64,000 bases of DNA from JAUHWL01 sp964416385 (lineage in GTDB: Bacteria > Bacteroidota > Bacteroidia > Flavobacteriales > Schleiferiaceae): positions 1 through 64,000 of the forward strand of contig CAYQDW010000004.1 in NCBI GenBank assembly GCA_964416385.1, read 5' to 3'. Under the pieces are notes generated by a model. It was given only the letters and a program-made list of their open reading frames with translations, did not search any database and was not told where the DNA came from. Within the stretch, counting starts at the first letter, position 1. Every line of letters starts with the position of its first letter. A program made the position numbers and the translations under genes. Below, piece by piece: positions 8,411 to 17,450 of the stretch.

Positions 8411-8441
8411 AAAAAAAGAGGCTGTCTTACAAGACAGCCTC
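8411..8441 (-). terminator. Terminator of the second Omp28-like gene
   Basis: Perfect 10-bp stem GAGGCTGTCT/AGACAGCCTC (8418-8441) with a 4-base loop. On the minus strand it is followed by seven T. It lies 29 bases past the stop codon. Confidence 0.85.
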
Positions 8442-8469
8442 CTTTTAAAAAAGATTAACTACTATGAAT

Positions 8470-10497
8470 TTACTGGATAGTAAGCTTCATAGTCTGGGTG
8501 TTTCCATCTACGGTAACGTTTATGGCATAAACACCAGCAGCAAAATCTGCTGTATTAATATTGATAAGGTTAGTGCCTGAATCAACTGTAGAAGTCTGGC
8601 TGAGAACAACTTGTCCCAAAGCATTAACCACAGTAAGATCAACACTAGTGTTTCTATCAGCATCTATGCTTACAAAAGCTACATCTTTTGCCGGGTTAGG
8701 GAATACCTTAAGGTTGTGTGTTTCAGCATCAAAATCATCAATGCCAATTACAAGGTTACCTTCTGCGGCTTGCAGCACTTCTTTTGTGCTGATATCTTGA
8801 ATCCAAACGGCTACAGCAAGATCGCTGAATTCTTCTACAGTATGCGCAGTAGCATGGTCTACAGGGCTACCTGCGTTAGGAGGAAGCACATAGCTACCAT
8901 TAAAGGTATAGCTCTTAGATACATTAACAGTGTTTCCGGCAGTTAGCGCAGATAACGGGTCGCCATTATCTGATGTTACAAACTTCTTGAACACGTTGTG
9001 GAATTCAGTCTCACCGTTAGTCTTCACATTTTGCGTGGTGAGTTTCTCTTTAATGGCAATAAACAAGCGCAAGTTGTTAGAGTTAACATTGGCCAGTGGG
9101 TCAATTTCAACGTCTACACTAACAGTTTGGCCGCTAATGCTGTAGTTTGCTGTAAGGTCAACAAATGCTGGGATAGCCTGATATTGATCGAAAATACCTT
9201 GAGTCAATGAGTTACCATTTTGATTCCAACCACCATCAATCAACATCCATGGCACAGCAGAAATACCATAGTATTGTCTACGGGTAAGGCCTTCCAAGGT
9301 GTAGTAGGGGTCACCTGTACCCGGCCAACTCATTTGATATTTTAAAGAAACATATTCTCCAGGGTTATTGCCAAATATCTGCTCCATATTAGTGTTTGCA
9401 GGAACACAAGGAGGACAAGTTGAACTGGTGAATGTTTCGAACAAATTATAACGCTGTGTTAAGTTTTGAACCACGGTGATGGTCTTAGACACCATGTCAT
9501 TTCCAGTCTTCTCGTCAGCATTGCCGTTTAGGTTAGATAACCAAACTTCAACACTATAGGCACCTACAGCTGGATTCCACGTTGTAGGGTGGTTAAGGGT
9601 TGCAGATGCAAAAGAAGCAAGGTTCAGGTTGTTTAATGAAGCAGTAACCGTAGAACCACCATTTATCTTGTAGTTAATATCAGCACTTGTAATAGTTGCA
9701 GTTCCCAAATTCAGGAATTCAGCAGAAATAGTGAAAGGTGCTCCAGCAAGCGCTAAATAGTCGGCAGTAGTAATTTCTACACCAGCCATATCAAATTGTG
9801 GCTGTGGGCCAGGCAAGAATGAATAATAAAAGTTGTCTGCTGCAGAAGGATCATTGGCAGATAAGTGACCAACGTTCGGAGAACCGGAAACCTGGTAACC
9901 TATAGTGCTATTTACCTGCACACCTAATGTTGCACTAAGTGTACCGTTTGCGTTGCGTTGGTCGACTATGTAAATATTGTTGGTAGTTTCTTCAAGAACG
10001 ATGCTCCAATAGCTCCATGAATTTGCGTTGCCAGGCATGGTGTAAGAACTAAAGAATACCCAAAGTTGACGATTTGGTGCGGTTCCGAATACCTTAGTTG
10101 CAATGTTGTCACTAGACCCTGTACCGGTAATACCCCAAACACAGATAGATTTGTCTGGAATGTTGGCATTGGGAAGCGTTGAGGGGGTTGAACCTGGAAC
10201 TGAGGTTGCCGAAGTGGTAAAAGTTAGAATACCAGTACTTGAAACTTTAAATGAAGACTCAGCAATGCTGTTAAATTGGAAAGTAAATGGTATGGTCTGT
10301 GAACTTGACCAGGTTGGTGATGAATTGCTTGGGCCAAGAATTGTGGTCCAAGTAGCCGATAGCCCGCCACCAACCGGATATTCGTCATCCGCATTGAGCC
10401 CACCGGGATTTCCTTGAGCTACGGGCAATTGGTAGTAAATCTGGGCATTTAACGCGAGACCAATTACCATAGAAAGCAGTAAAGTAATTTTCTTCAT
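8470..10497 (-). CDS. T9SS-exported Omp28-like protein with thioredoxin CxxC
   Basis: The 675-residue protein has a signal peptide (cut near residue 18, ALNAQ) and a beta-rich N-terminal region with YPVGGGLSATW. A CARDB/Ig-like stretch follows, then an Omp28 thioredoxin-like domain with C361-P-P-C364 in ETFTSSTCPPC and the cis-proline loop SAVPWMLIDGG. The end is a type A T9SS sorting domain (VFPNPAKDVAFVSI to the C-terminus). Known Omp28-type proteins are surface adhesins or redox proteins; the role here is unknown. It lies head to tail with its CxxC-less paralog, with a terminator between, so they are separate units. Confidence 0.87.
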   Translation of the reverse strand: MKKITLLLSMVIGLALNAQIYYQLPVAQGNPGGLNADDEYPVGGGLSATWTTILGPSNSSPTWSSSQTIPFTFQFNSIAESSFKVSSTGILTFTTSATSVPGSTPSTLPNANIPDKSICVWGITGTGSSDNIATKVFGTAPNRQLWVFFSSYTMPGNANSWSYWSIVLEETTNNIYIVDQRNANGTLSATLGVQVNSTIGYQVSGSPNVGHLSANDPSAADNFYYSFLPGPQPQFDMAGVEITTADYLALAGAPFTISAEFLNLGTATITSADINYKINGGSTVTASLNNLNLASFASATLNHPTTWNPAVGAYSVEVWLSNLNGNADEKTGNDMVSKTITVVQNLTQRYNLFETFTSSTCPPCVPANTNMEQIFGNNPGEYVSLKYQMSWPGTGDPYYTLEGLTRRQYYGISAVPWMLIDGGWNQNGNSLTQGIFDQYQAIPAFVDLTANYSISGQTVSVDVEIDPLANVNSNNLRLFIAIKEKLTTQNVKTNGETEFHNVFKKFVTSDNGDPLSALTAGNTVNVSKSYTFNGSYVLPPNAGSPVDHATAHTVEEFSDLAVAVWIQDISTKEVLQAAEGNLVIGIDDFDAETHNLKVFPNPAKDVAFVSIDADRNTSVDLTVVNALGQVVLSQTSTVDSGTNLININTADFAAGVYAINVTVDGNTQTMKLTIQ

Positions 10498-10588
10498 ACT
10501 ATTAAGAATTTTAATTTAAGAGAGGTCGAATTTAATATTTCCAAGCAATAAAAAACGTTAATGAGGTAATAATTCTGGTGCGCAGACC

Positions 10589-10596
10589 TATCTTTG
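10589..10596 (+). promoter_or_regulatory. Possible -7 box of rocD
   Basis: TATCTTTG matches TAnnTTTG exactly and lies 33 bases before the rocD ATG. No convincing -33 element was found. Confidence 0.4.
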
Positions 10597-10629
10597 ATGC
10601 TTCTTTAAGTCTAAAACTCACCATCTGTC

Positions 10630-11916
10630 ATGCAAGTAAGCCAGCAAGAAAGAGCAAATCATTTCATCAAATTAGAAAATACTTACGGTGCACATAATTA
10701 TCATCCGCTCCCGGTAGTGTTAGAAAAAGGCGAAGGCGTTTATCTGTGGGATGTTGACGGCAACAAGTATTTTGATTTTCTATCAGCATATAGCGCAGTT
10801 AATCAGGGGCATTGCCACCCAAAAATCGTTGATGCGCTGGTGGAGCAGGCCCGCAATCTTACTTTAACGTCACGTGCTTTTTACAATGCGGAGCTTGGTC
10901 CGTATGAAAAATATATAACCGATTACTTTGGTTTTGATAAGGTGTTGCCCATGAACACCGGGGCGGAAGCGGTAGAAACAGCCCTAAAAATTGCCCGCAA
11001 GTGGGGTTATGAAAAGAAAGGCATACCAGCCAACCAGGCCAAGATTATTGTTTGCGAGCATAACTTTCATGGTCGCACAACAACCATTGTTTCTTTTAGC
11101 AGCGATATCGATTCTCGTGAAGGATTTGGTCCGTTTGCCACGGGCTTTATTCGCATACCCTATAATGATCTGGATGCCTTGGCCGAGGCATTACAAGACC
11201 CTAACATTACAGGTTTTTTAGTTGAGCCTATTCAGGGTGAAGCAGGCGTGGTAACACCGGATGATAACTACATACCAGAAGCTGCGCGCTTATGCCGCGA
11301 AAAGAATGTTTTGTTTATGGCTGATGAAATACAGACCGGTATTGCCAGAACGGGAAGCCTGCTGGCCGTTTGCGGCAATTGCTCCTGCAATGGCCATTGT
11401 GAACGACAAGATACCTACACAAAACCAGACATCCTGATGCTGGGCAAGGCTATTTCGGGCGGTGTATATCCGGTTTCTGCCGTGTTATGCGATAATCACA
11501 TTATGGAGGTGATACAACCGGGCCAGCATGGCAGCACGTTTGGTGGTAATCCGTTGGCATGTAAAGTGGCGGTGGCTGCGTTAGAAGTTGTAGAAGATGA
11601 AAAACTCGCCCAGAATGCCAGAAAATTAGGTGTGATGTTCAGAAATGAAATGAAGCGCATCATCCAGAACTCAGAAGTTGTGCATGCCGTGCGCGGCAAG
11701 GGCTTGCTAAATGCCATTTTAATTAATGACTCGCCTGATAGCAACACTGCGTGGGATCTTTGCGTAGCGCTCAAGAACAATGGTTTGCTTGCTAAGCCTA
11801 CCCACGGAAACATTATTCGTTTTGCCCCGCCTTTGGTGATGACGGAAGTACAATTGCAGGAATGCATCCAGATCATTGAAAAGACCATAAAGGAATTTGA
11901 GGAAAACTGGGTGTAA
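10630..11916 (+). CDS. rocD: Ornithine aminotransferase (ornithine-oxo-acid transaminase)
   Basis: Class III PLP aminotransferase of 428 residues that converts ornithine and 2-oxoglutarate to glutamate semialdehyde and glutamate. The N-terminus ENTYGAHNYHPLPVVLEKG and SAYSAVNQGHCHP are diagnostic for OAT. D232 (ADEIQTG) binds the PLP ring nitrogen and K273 in MLGKAISGG forms the Schiff base. Between these lies a cysteine cluster CGNCSCNGHC (C248, C251, C253, C257), absent from mammalian or Bacillus OAT as I know them and perhaps a small metal site. The gene stands alone with its own terminator. Confidence 0.93.
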   Translation: MQVSQQERANHFIKLENTYGAHNYHPLPVVLEKGEGVYLWDVDGNKYFDFLSAYSAVNQGHCHPKIVDALVEQARNLTLTSRAFYNAELGPYEKYITDYFGFDKVLPMNTGAEAVETALKIARKWGYEKKGIPANQAKIIVCEHNFHGRTTTIVSFSSDIDSREGFGPFATGFIRIPYNDLDALAEALQDPNITGFLVEPIQGEAGVVTPDDNYIPEAARLCREKNVLFMADEIQTGIARTGSLLAVCGNCSCNGHCERQDTYTKPDILMLGKAISGGVYPVSAVLCDNHIMEVIQPGQHGSTFGGNPLACKVAVAALEVVEDEKLAQNARKLGVMFRNEMKRIIQNSEVVHAVRGKGLLNAILINDSPDSNTAWDLCVALKNNGLLAKPTHGNIIRFAPPLVMTEVQLQECIQIIEKTIKEFEENWV

Positions 11917-11937
11917 CCCGTGCTATATGATATTAAG

Positions 11938-11974
11938 TCCCCGTTAGGTTAGTCCCGTTCGGGGATTTTTTTTT
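11938..11974 (+). terminator. Terminator of rocD
   Basis: The stem TCCCCG/CGGGGA (or a shorter TCCCG-TT-CGGGGA alternative) is followed by nine T (11966-11974). It lies 22 bases after the rocD stop. Confidence 0.75.
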
Positions 11975-12052
11975 GGAACAAGCCAAACATTTTCTGGTTT
12001 GTAAGCAATGGAGAAAAGAGCCGTCTGTTAAAGCCTGATACTAAAACTAAAC

Positions 12053-12655
12053 ATGGAACAAATTTTAAAAAGCGCCTGGCGCCACGGTATTTCTTATGCG
12101 GAATATCAAAATTTAGTAGAAACCTATGCGCAAGTCGGCAAAACATCAGGCCACAACCAATCTGACGCCTTTATCAATTACACCAAACTAAATGCTGCCC
12201 GTATGAAGCGTTGGGAGCGGGTGTTTAATCCACAACCGGAAAGTATTGAAGCATTTTCAAATCTCAACCAGCCGGAAAAGTGGCTGGTAATTACAGAAAC
12301 GTGGTGTGGCGATGCAGCCCATAATTTACCGGTAATCGCAAAATTGGCCGCACTTAATTCACACATCACCCTGCGTACCGTTTTTAGAGATGAAAATGAA
12401 AGCTTGATGAACCTTTTTCTTACCAATGGCGGAAAAAGTATTCCCAAATTAATTCGCCTTGCGCCAGATTTTGAAGTGCTGGGCACTTGGGGCCCGAGGC
12501 CTTTGATTTTGCAACAAAAAATTTTAGAACACAAGGCCAACCCACTTCTAACAAACGAAGCACATGTTTTGGCTGTACAAGCCTGGTATAATGAAAGTAA
12601 AGGGATGCATGCAGAGCAAGAGTTAGTTAATCAGGTAGCGGCAAATCTTAAATAA
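12053..12655 (+). CDS. Thioredoxin-fold family protein with single active-site cysteine
   Basis: The 200-residue cytoplasmic protein has the motif VITETWCGDAAHNLPVI near residue 80. This corresponds to the thioredoxin WCGPC site with the second cysteine replaced, as in many Bacteroidota members of this family. The cis-proline part is KSIPKLIRL, and WGPRP follows. No signal peptide is present. With one cysteine it could form mixed disulfides but not the usual dithiol cycle. Its exact role is not known. It lies alone between rocD and pckA. Confidence 0.8.
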   Translation: MEQILKSAWRHGISYAEYQNLVETYAQVGKTSGHNQSDAFINYTKLNAARMKRWERVFNPQPESIEAFSNLNQPEKWLVITETWCGDAAHNLPVIAKLAALNSHITLRTVFRDENESLMNLFLTNGGKSIPKLIRLAPDFEVLGTWGPRPLILQQKILEHKANPLLTNEAHVLAVQAWYNESKGMHAEQELVNQVAANLK

Positions 12656-12750
12656 AAGTCTACACCTTACAAATGGTTGGGTATGCACATGGCACTGCGT
12701 AAAGGGCCATTAATGTTTCTCTTGCTGTTCGCGAATTTTTTTTAGGTAAA

Positions 12751-12779
12751 AAAAAATGCCCAGCAAAAAAGCCGGGCAT
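12751..12779 (-). terminator. Terminator of pckA
   Basis: Nine-base stem ATGCCCGGC/GCTGGGCAT on the minus strand (one mismatch) with a 6-base loop, followed by about eight T. It lies 26 bases after the pckA stop. Confidence 0.85.
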
Positions 12780-12804
12780 CTTGTGTAAATAAGGGTATTG
12801 CTAA

Positions 12805-14427
12805 TTAAAGCTGAGGGCCAGCGGCTACCAAAGCCTTGCCTTCTTCGTTATCAGTATACTTTTCAAAATTCTTGATAAAGCGCGCGGCAAGGTCGCGTGC
12901 TTTGGCATCCCAATCTGCAACATTTGTGTAAGTGTTGCGCGGGTCAAGAATATTGGTGTCAACACCTGGCAATGCTGTAGGAATGTTTAATTGGAAATAT
13001 GGTGTTTGCGTAAACTCAGCATGGTCTATAGAACCATCAAGTATGGCATTGATAATACCTCTTGTGTCCTTAATAGAAATCCGCTTGCCGCTTCCATTCC
13101 AGCCCGTATTAACCAAATAGGCTTGTGCGCCATTTGCTTCCATTTTTTTAACCAGTTCTTCACCATACTTGGTGGGGTGTAAGGTTAAGAATGCCGCACC
13201 AAAGCAAGCAGAAAAGGTAGGTGTAGGCTCTGTAATGCCGCGCTCAGTACCGGCTAGTTTAGCCGTAAACCCACTTAAGAAATGGTACTTTGTTTGTTCT
13301 GGTGTAAGTTTTGAAACTGGAGGTAATACACCAAAAGCATCGGCAGTTAAAAATATTACTTTCTTGGCGTGGCCAGCGCGAGAAGGCACTTGAATATTTT
13401 CAATATGATAAATTGGATAAGAAACACGTGTGTTTTCAGTAACGCTCTTATCTGTAAAATCTATTTTACCATGTTCATCTACGGTTACATTTTCTAAAAG
13501 CGCATCGCGCTTTATGGCGTGATAGATTTCTGGTTCACTGCTTTTATCCAAGTTAATGGTTTTGGCATAGCATCCACCTTCAAAGTTAAAGATGCCTTGA
13601 TCATCCCAGCCATGCTCATCATCACCAATTAGTGCGCGACTTGCATCTGTACTCAAAGTTGTTTTACCTGTACCAGAAAGACCAAAGAAAACAGCAACAT
13701 CGCCATCCTTACCAACATTGGCGCTACAGTGCATACTGGCCATACCGCGTAGAGGTAAGTAGTAATTCATCATGGCAAAGAGGCCTTTTTTCATTTCACC
13801 ACCATACCAAGTGCCACCAATGAGCTGCATACGCTCAGTTAGGTTAAAGGCGATAAAGTTTTCACTGTTCAACCCGTTGGCCTGCCAGTTTGGGTTGGTT
13901 GTTTTAGAGCCATTCATCACCACAAAATCTGGCTCACCATAGGTTGCCATTTCTTGCGCTGTGGGGCGGATGAACATATTTTTTACAAAGTGCGCTTGCC
14001 AAGCCACTTCTGTAATGAAGCGTACTTTTAGGCGGGTATCTTCATTTGCGCCGCAAAAAGTATCAACAACAAAAAGTCTTTTGTTGCTCAATTGATTTAC
14101 AACAAGGCCTTTAAGATCTCGCCATACAGCAGGAGAAATCGGCTTGTTGTCGTTTTTGGCTTTATCGCTAGTCCACCAAATGGTATCGCGAGAGATGTCG
14201 TCTTCTACAATCCACTTGTCCTTGGGGCTACGTCCGGTAAATTCACCAGTCATAACGTTTACGGCTCCTAATTCAGTTACCACGCCACGCTCATAACCTT
14301 CTAGGTCAGGGCGCGTTTCTTCTTCAAAAAGTAAGTCGTAGCTTGGATTGTGGATTATTTCTTTTATACCTGTGATGCCATATTGTGCTAGATTAAGCAC
14401 TTGATTTTGAGTGTCAATGTGGCTCAT
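12805..14427 (-). CDS. pckA: Phosphoenolpyruvate carboxykinase (ATP)
   Basis: The 540-residue enzyme converts oxaloacetate and ATP to PEP and CO2 for gluconeogenesis. GEFTGRSPKDKWIVED near residue 62 is the oxaloacetate-binding segment. The kinase loop FFGLSGTGKTTLSTD lies near residue 247 with the metal-binding LIGDDEHGWDD behind it. GITEPTPTFSACFGAAF and NTGWNGSGKRISIKDTR are conserved ATP-type blocks. The length is normal for the ATP family. It has its own promoter and terminator, which fits separate regulation of a gluconeogenic step. Confidence 0.96.
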   Translation of the reverse strand: MSHIDTQNQVLNLAQYGITGIKEIIHNPSYDLLFEEETRPDLEGYERGVVTELGAVNVMTGEFTGRSPKDKWIVEDDISRDTIWWTSDKAKNDNKPISPAVWRDLKGLVVNQLSNKRLFVVDTFCGANEDTRLKVRFITEVAWQAHFVKNMFIRPTAQEMATYGEPDFVVMNGSKTTNPNWQANGLNSENFIAFNLTERMQLIGGTWYGGEMKKGLFAMMNYYLPLRGMASMHCSANVGKDGDVAVFFGLSGTGKTTLSTDASRALIGDDEHGWDDQGIFNFEGGCYAKTINLDKSSEPEIYHAIKRDALLENVTVDEHGKIDFTDKSVTENTRVSYPIYHIENIQVPSRAGHAKKVIFLTADAFGVLPPVSKLTPEQTKYHFLSGFTAKLAGTERGITEPTPTFSACFGAAFLTLHPTKYGEELVKKMEANGAQAYLVNTGWNGSGKRISIKDTRGIINAILDGSIDHAEFTQTPYFQLNIPTALPGVDTNILDPRNTYTNVADWDAKARDLAARFIKNFEKYTDNEEGKALVAAGPQL

Positions 14428-14459
14428 AAAAAGTATGTAGTTAAAGGTTTTTAGGGGGG

Positions 14460-14467
14460 CAAAGGTA
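14460..14467 (-). promoter_or_regulatory. -7 box of pckA
   Basis: TACCTTTG on the minus strand matches TAnnTTTG and lies 33 bases upstream of the pckA ATG. The -33 region is poor, which is compatible with an activator-dependent promoter; that part is inference. Confidence 0.5.
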
Positions 14468-14514
14468 TACGCTCTTCGTTATAGTGAGTTGATGAATATC
14501 ACTTTTTTAAAGAA

Positions 14515-14901
14515 TTAGGCCTTAAATCGCAATGCTTGCATAAAAACGAGTAGCCATGCGCCAATTAGAGCCAATCCGCCCAATGGTGTTATGGGGCCTA
14601 AAAAACTTAAATCTACACCTATAACGTGTTGTAGGTTTAGCAGATATATAGACCCAGAAAAAGCAAATACACCTACAATTGTAATGTTGCGTATTGGGGT
14701 TGCGCTTTTGATTAATGCGCTCTTTTGTAGCAACGCCAGAAGCAATAAAAACAAAGCGTGGTACATCTGGTATCTCACACCGGTTTCAAAGCTTTGCAAT
14801 TGATTTACATCAAGCATACTTTTTAGCGCGTGTGCCCCAAGCGCACCCAATAAGATGCCCGTGGCCCCAAAAATGGTGGCCCAAATCAAGGTTGTTCTCA
14901 T
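14515..14901 (-). CDS. DUF423 family membrane protein
   Basis: The 128-residue protein has four hydrophobic segments. Its N-terminal pattern (GATGILLGALGAHALK, then FETGVRYQMYHALFLL) is characteristic of DUF423 (YgdD type). C-terminal GPITPLGGLALIGAWLLV also fits. Function is unknown; the family sits in the inner membrane. It follows the gene at 14907-15488 by 5 bp on the same strand and is probably cotranscribed with it. Confidence 0.9.
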   Translation of the reverse strand: MRTTLIWATIFGATGILLGALGAHALKSMLDVNQLQSFETGVRYQMYHALFLLLLALLQKSALIKSATPIRNITIVGVFAFSGSIYLLNLQHVIGVDLSFLGPITPLGGLALIGAWLLVFMQALRFKA

Positions 14902-14906
14902 AATTT

Positions 14907-15488
14907 CTATTTCAATTGTTTGCGGTAAGGTTCTGGTAAACTTTGCAGCAACTGTTCATAACATACAGCGTCTAAATCATCGTGTATTTTTTTTAATAAT
15001 TCAGCGCGGCTTGCAACATAATTTAGGCAGTTGATCAGTTGTAATTTTTCTTCGCAGCTGTAGCCCGGTTTTATAATTAACTCTGCCACACGCTCTGCGC
15101 GCTCATATTCAAATTCTAATTGTTTTATTGTGGTAATGGTTTGTGTTAGGGTATCGGTTTTTAGCAATAAATCAGGAATATGGAGGTTTTTTCTGCATGT
15201 TACAGTATCTGCCATTTGTGGTTTTAAATTGGGCCGATAGCGCAATCTGTTTTTTACCACCACATAAATTGGATTTTTTATGCCCGCCGGTATTTCGCGC
15301 TTTACTTCGATGCCATCTGCAAATCTTATGTATAGGTGGCTAGCACCATTAAGGTTTACCCAACAAGCTTTTACCGGTGTTTGCATGGCTGCGTTAGAAA
15401 TCAGAAAAGGCTTTTCGGCCGTTACATATACCAACTGCCCCTTGGCTATTACGGTTCCTAAAATGAAGAAAGCAACAATAAATTTCAT
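14907..15488 (-). CDS. Secreted protein of unknown function (possible DUF4476-like C-terminus)
   Basis: The 193-residue protein begins with a signal peptide (MKFIVAFFILGTVIAKGQ). The first half is beta-rich, with VNLNGASHLYIRFADG. The second half is helical and contains SCEEKLQLINCLNYVASRAE, which recalls the DUF4476 domain of Bacteroidota secreted proteins; this is a weak resemblance only. It contains several cysteines. It is divergent from the saccharopine dehydrogenase gene and is the first gene of a pair with DUF423. I cannot assign a role. Confidence 0.65.
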   Translation of the reverse strand: MKFIVAFFILGTVIAKGQLVYVTAEKPFLISNAAMQTPVKACWVNLNGASHLYIRFADGIEVKREIPAGIKNPIYVVVKNRLRYRPNLKPQMADTVTCRKNLHIPDLLLKTDTLTQTITTIKQLEFEYERAERVAELIIKPGYSCEEKLQLINCLNYVASRAELLKKIHDDLDAVCYEQLLQSLPEPYRKQLK

Positions 15489-15593
15489 GAGGGCGAAGTT
15501 AAGCGCTCTGTTTTACGATTTAAAGCCCTTAATCAGTGCGTAATTCGCATGGGCTTTATACATTCGCCAACCCCAATTTTTGAAAAAACCAAC

Positions 15594-16943
15594 ATGAAAA
15601 ATATACTTATAATAGGTGCTGGACGCTCTACTACAAGCTTAATCAATTATTTATTGAAACACGCTGAAAATGAAAAGTGGCATGTTACGGTTGCAGATCA
15701 GAATACCGAACTTATCCATAAAAAAGTACATGCGCATAACCATGCAACGGCACTGGCGCTTGATGTTACTGATGAAATTTCGCGTGTGCGTGCCATCAGT
15801 AAGGCAGATTTAGTGGTGAGTATGTTGCCCGCCCACATGCATGTGCCGGTAGCTAAAGATTGCATTGCCCTTGGCAAGCACATGGTTACGGCCAGTTACA
15901 TAAGCGAAGGCATGAAGGCATTAGATGAAGAAGCTAAAAGTGCTGGTGTTATTTTAATGAACGAAATAGGTGTAGATCCGGGCATAGACCATCTCAGTGC
16001 CATGCAGATTATAGACCGCATAAAAGGGCAGGGGGGGAAGATTTTAGTGTTTGAAAGCTTTACTGGAGGTCTGATTTCTCCTGATTCTGAAGACGATAAT
16101 CCCTGGCGCTACAAGTTTACCTGGAATCCGCGTAATGTGGTTATGGCCGGTTCTGGCGGAGCAGTTAAATTTAGGCAGGAAGGTTTGTATAAGTACATTC
16201 CTTATCACCAATTATTTCGTAGAACAGAATTTATGGACATTGAAAACTATGGCCGCTTTGAAGGTTATGCTAACCGCGATAGTCTAAAGTACAGAAAAGA
16301 ATATGGCCTGGAAGACATACCAACAATTTACCGTGGCACCTTGCGCAGACCAGGCTTTTGCCGCGCATGGGACGTTTTTGTGAAGTTAGGCATGACCGAT
16401 GATAGCTATGTATTGGAGAATAGTGCAGAAATGACATTTCGTGATTTTACCAACACATTTTTAGCATATAACCCAACAGACAGTGTAGAGTTAAAACTGA
16501 TGCACTACCTGCAAATTCCGCAAGACAGCGATCTGATGGAGAAACTGGCCTGGGTGGGCATTTTTGATAAAACGCCCATCCCGCTTGAGCGTGCAACACC
16601 GGCCCAGATTCTGCAATACATTTTAGAACAAAAATGGACGCTTAAGCCAACAGACCGTGATATGATCGTAATGTTTCACAAAGTGGGCTATGAGCTTAAT
16701 GGCGAGAAAAAAATGCTGGAAAGCAGCATGGTAACGCTTGGTCATGACAGCATGAATACCGCCATGGCACGCACTGTAGGTATTCCTGTTGCAATAGCCA
16801 CGAAACTCATTTTACAAGGCGTGATAAACTCCCCCGGAGTACACTTACCGCTAAGCAGAGAGATCTATGAGCCTATGTTGGCCGAATTGGCTGAACATGA
16901 AATTGCCTTTGTGGAAAAAGAAGTGGCGTATCAGAGTTACTAG
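15594..16943 (+). CDS. Saccharopine dehydrogenase family protein
   Basis: NAD(P)-dependent oxidoreductase of 449 residues in the Lys9/LKR-SDH family, probably acting on saccharopine or a related amino acid adduct. The Rossmann start is MKNILIIGAGRSTTSLINYL. SMLPAHMHVPVAK, NEIGVDPGIDHLSAM and the central FESFTGGLISPD are typical of the family. I use the ATG at 15594; the frame reaches 15549, but those 15 residues precede the Rossmann strand. The last 404 bp are repeated almost exactly at 20345-20748, and foreign sequence begins directly after its stop codon, so the natural downstream neighbour is now 3.8 kb away. Confidence 0.9.
   Translation: MKNILIIGAGRSTTSLINYLLKHAENEKWHVTVADQNTELIHKKVHAHNHATALALDVTDEISRVRAISKADLVVSMLPAHMHVPVAKDCIALGKHMVTASYISEGMKALDEEAKSAGVILMNEIGVDPGIDHLSAMQIIDRIKGQGGKILVFESFTGGLISPDSEDDNPWRYKFTWNPRNVVMAGSGGAVKFRQEGLYKYIPYHQLFRRTEFMDIENYGRFEGYANRDSLKYRKEYGLEDIPTIYRGTLRRPGFCRAWDVFVKLGMTDDSYVLENSAEMTFRDFTNTFLAYNPTDSVELKLMHYLQIPQDSDLMEKLAWVGIFDKTPIPLERATPAQILQYILEQKWTLKPTDRDMIVMFHKVGYELNGEKKMLESSMVTLGHDSMNTAMARTVGIPVAIATKLILQGVINSPGVHLPLSREIYEPMLAELAEHEIAFVEKEVAYQSY
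16540..16943 (+). repeat. 404-bp direct repeat, copy 1 (end of saccharopine dehydrogenase gene)
   Basis: Identical by eye to 20345-20748 except for one base (C at 16940, T at 20745; both give Tyr). The offset is constant (3805 bp) with no gaps. Identity ends exactly at the TAG stop (16941-16943). At the left end, copies agree from the AGAAAC at 16540 and 20345. Confidence 0.97.
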
Positions 16944-17137
16944 TTGCCGAACTTTTATTCAGGTATGACGATAACCTGAACCGCGCCTGGTTTAACGAAA
17001 CCCAAGAAGCCGTAGGTATTGAAAATGCCATAATAGGCCACAACAAGGGCATTGCCTATGAACCCGTTAATGGCCAGCATAGCGTTGTTGGAAATTTTAT
17101 TTGTAGTATAAATTTGTGTAATTTTTCATCCATTTAA
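16944..17137 (+). pseudogene. Internal fragment of a secreted-protein gene, right half of a split gene
   Basis: The frame beginning with g16943 is open to TAA at 17135-17137. It encodes a coding-like stretch that includes YDDNLNRAWFNETQEAVG and AYEPVNGQHSVVG; the last dozen residues look non-coding. It has no start and abuts the dehydrogenase stop codon. If the 404-bp repeat is removed, this frame joins in frame to the truncated signal-peptide gene ending at 20346. I therefore read both as parts of one gene. The family is not recognised. Confidence 0.55.
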
Positions 17138-17427
17138 ACTATTACCACTAACAAATACATTTCTGTAAATATGGTAATTGATTTAGGTTCTAGTGGTGTA
17201 TTTAAACAAGATAATGTTGATGAATCAGCAACTAGTGATGTGACATTCATGATGTATACAAACCGGGCAGTAGAATATTTTAGTAAGGTGCGTTCGATTT
17301 AAGCTAAAGTTAAAAAATCTTTATTTAGGTTATCGGATGGCTTTTTAGGCAATAATTAGTTTTTGGGAATTCTTCCTTCAAACTTGTAGTCTCATTAATT
17401 TTTAGTTGTTTCTACATCTTTTAAATC
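17138..17427 (+). other. Mosaic spacer left of the insertion sequence
   Basis: This is AT-rich DNA between the gene fragment and the IS left end. A 43-codon frame at 17171-17302, ending VEYFSKVRSI, has some coding character but no recognisable family. It could be a remnant. A breakpoint relative to the preceding fragment probably lies near 17100, where the coding character ends. Confidence 0.4.
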
Positions 17428-17450
17428 ACTACTGTCCGATAAAAGATTTT

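Noticed and set aside
10527..10534. TAAATTCG as promoter of the second Omp28-like gene
   Set aside because: It deviates from TAnnTTTG and has no -33 element; the evidence is too weak for a feature.
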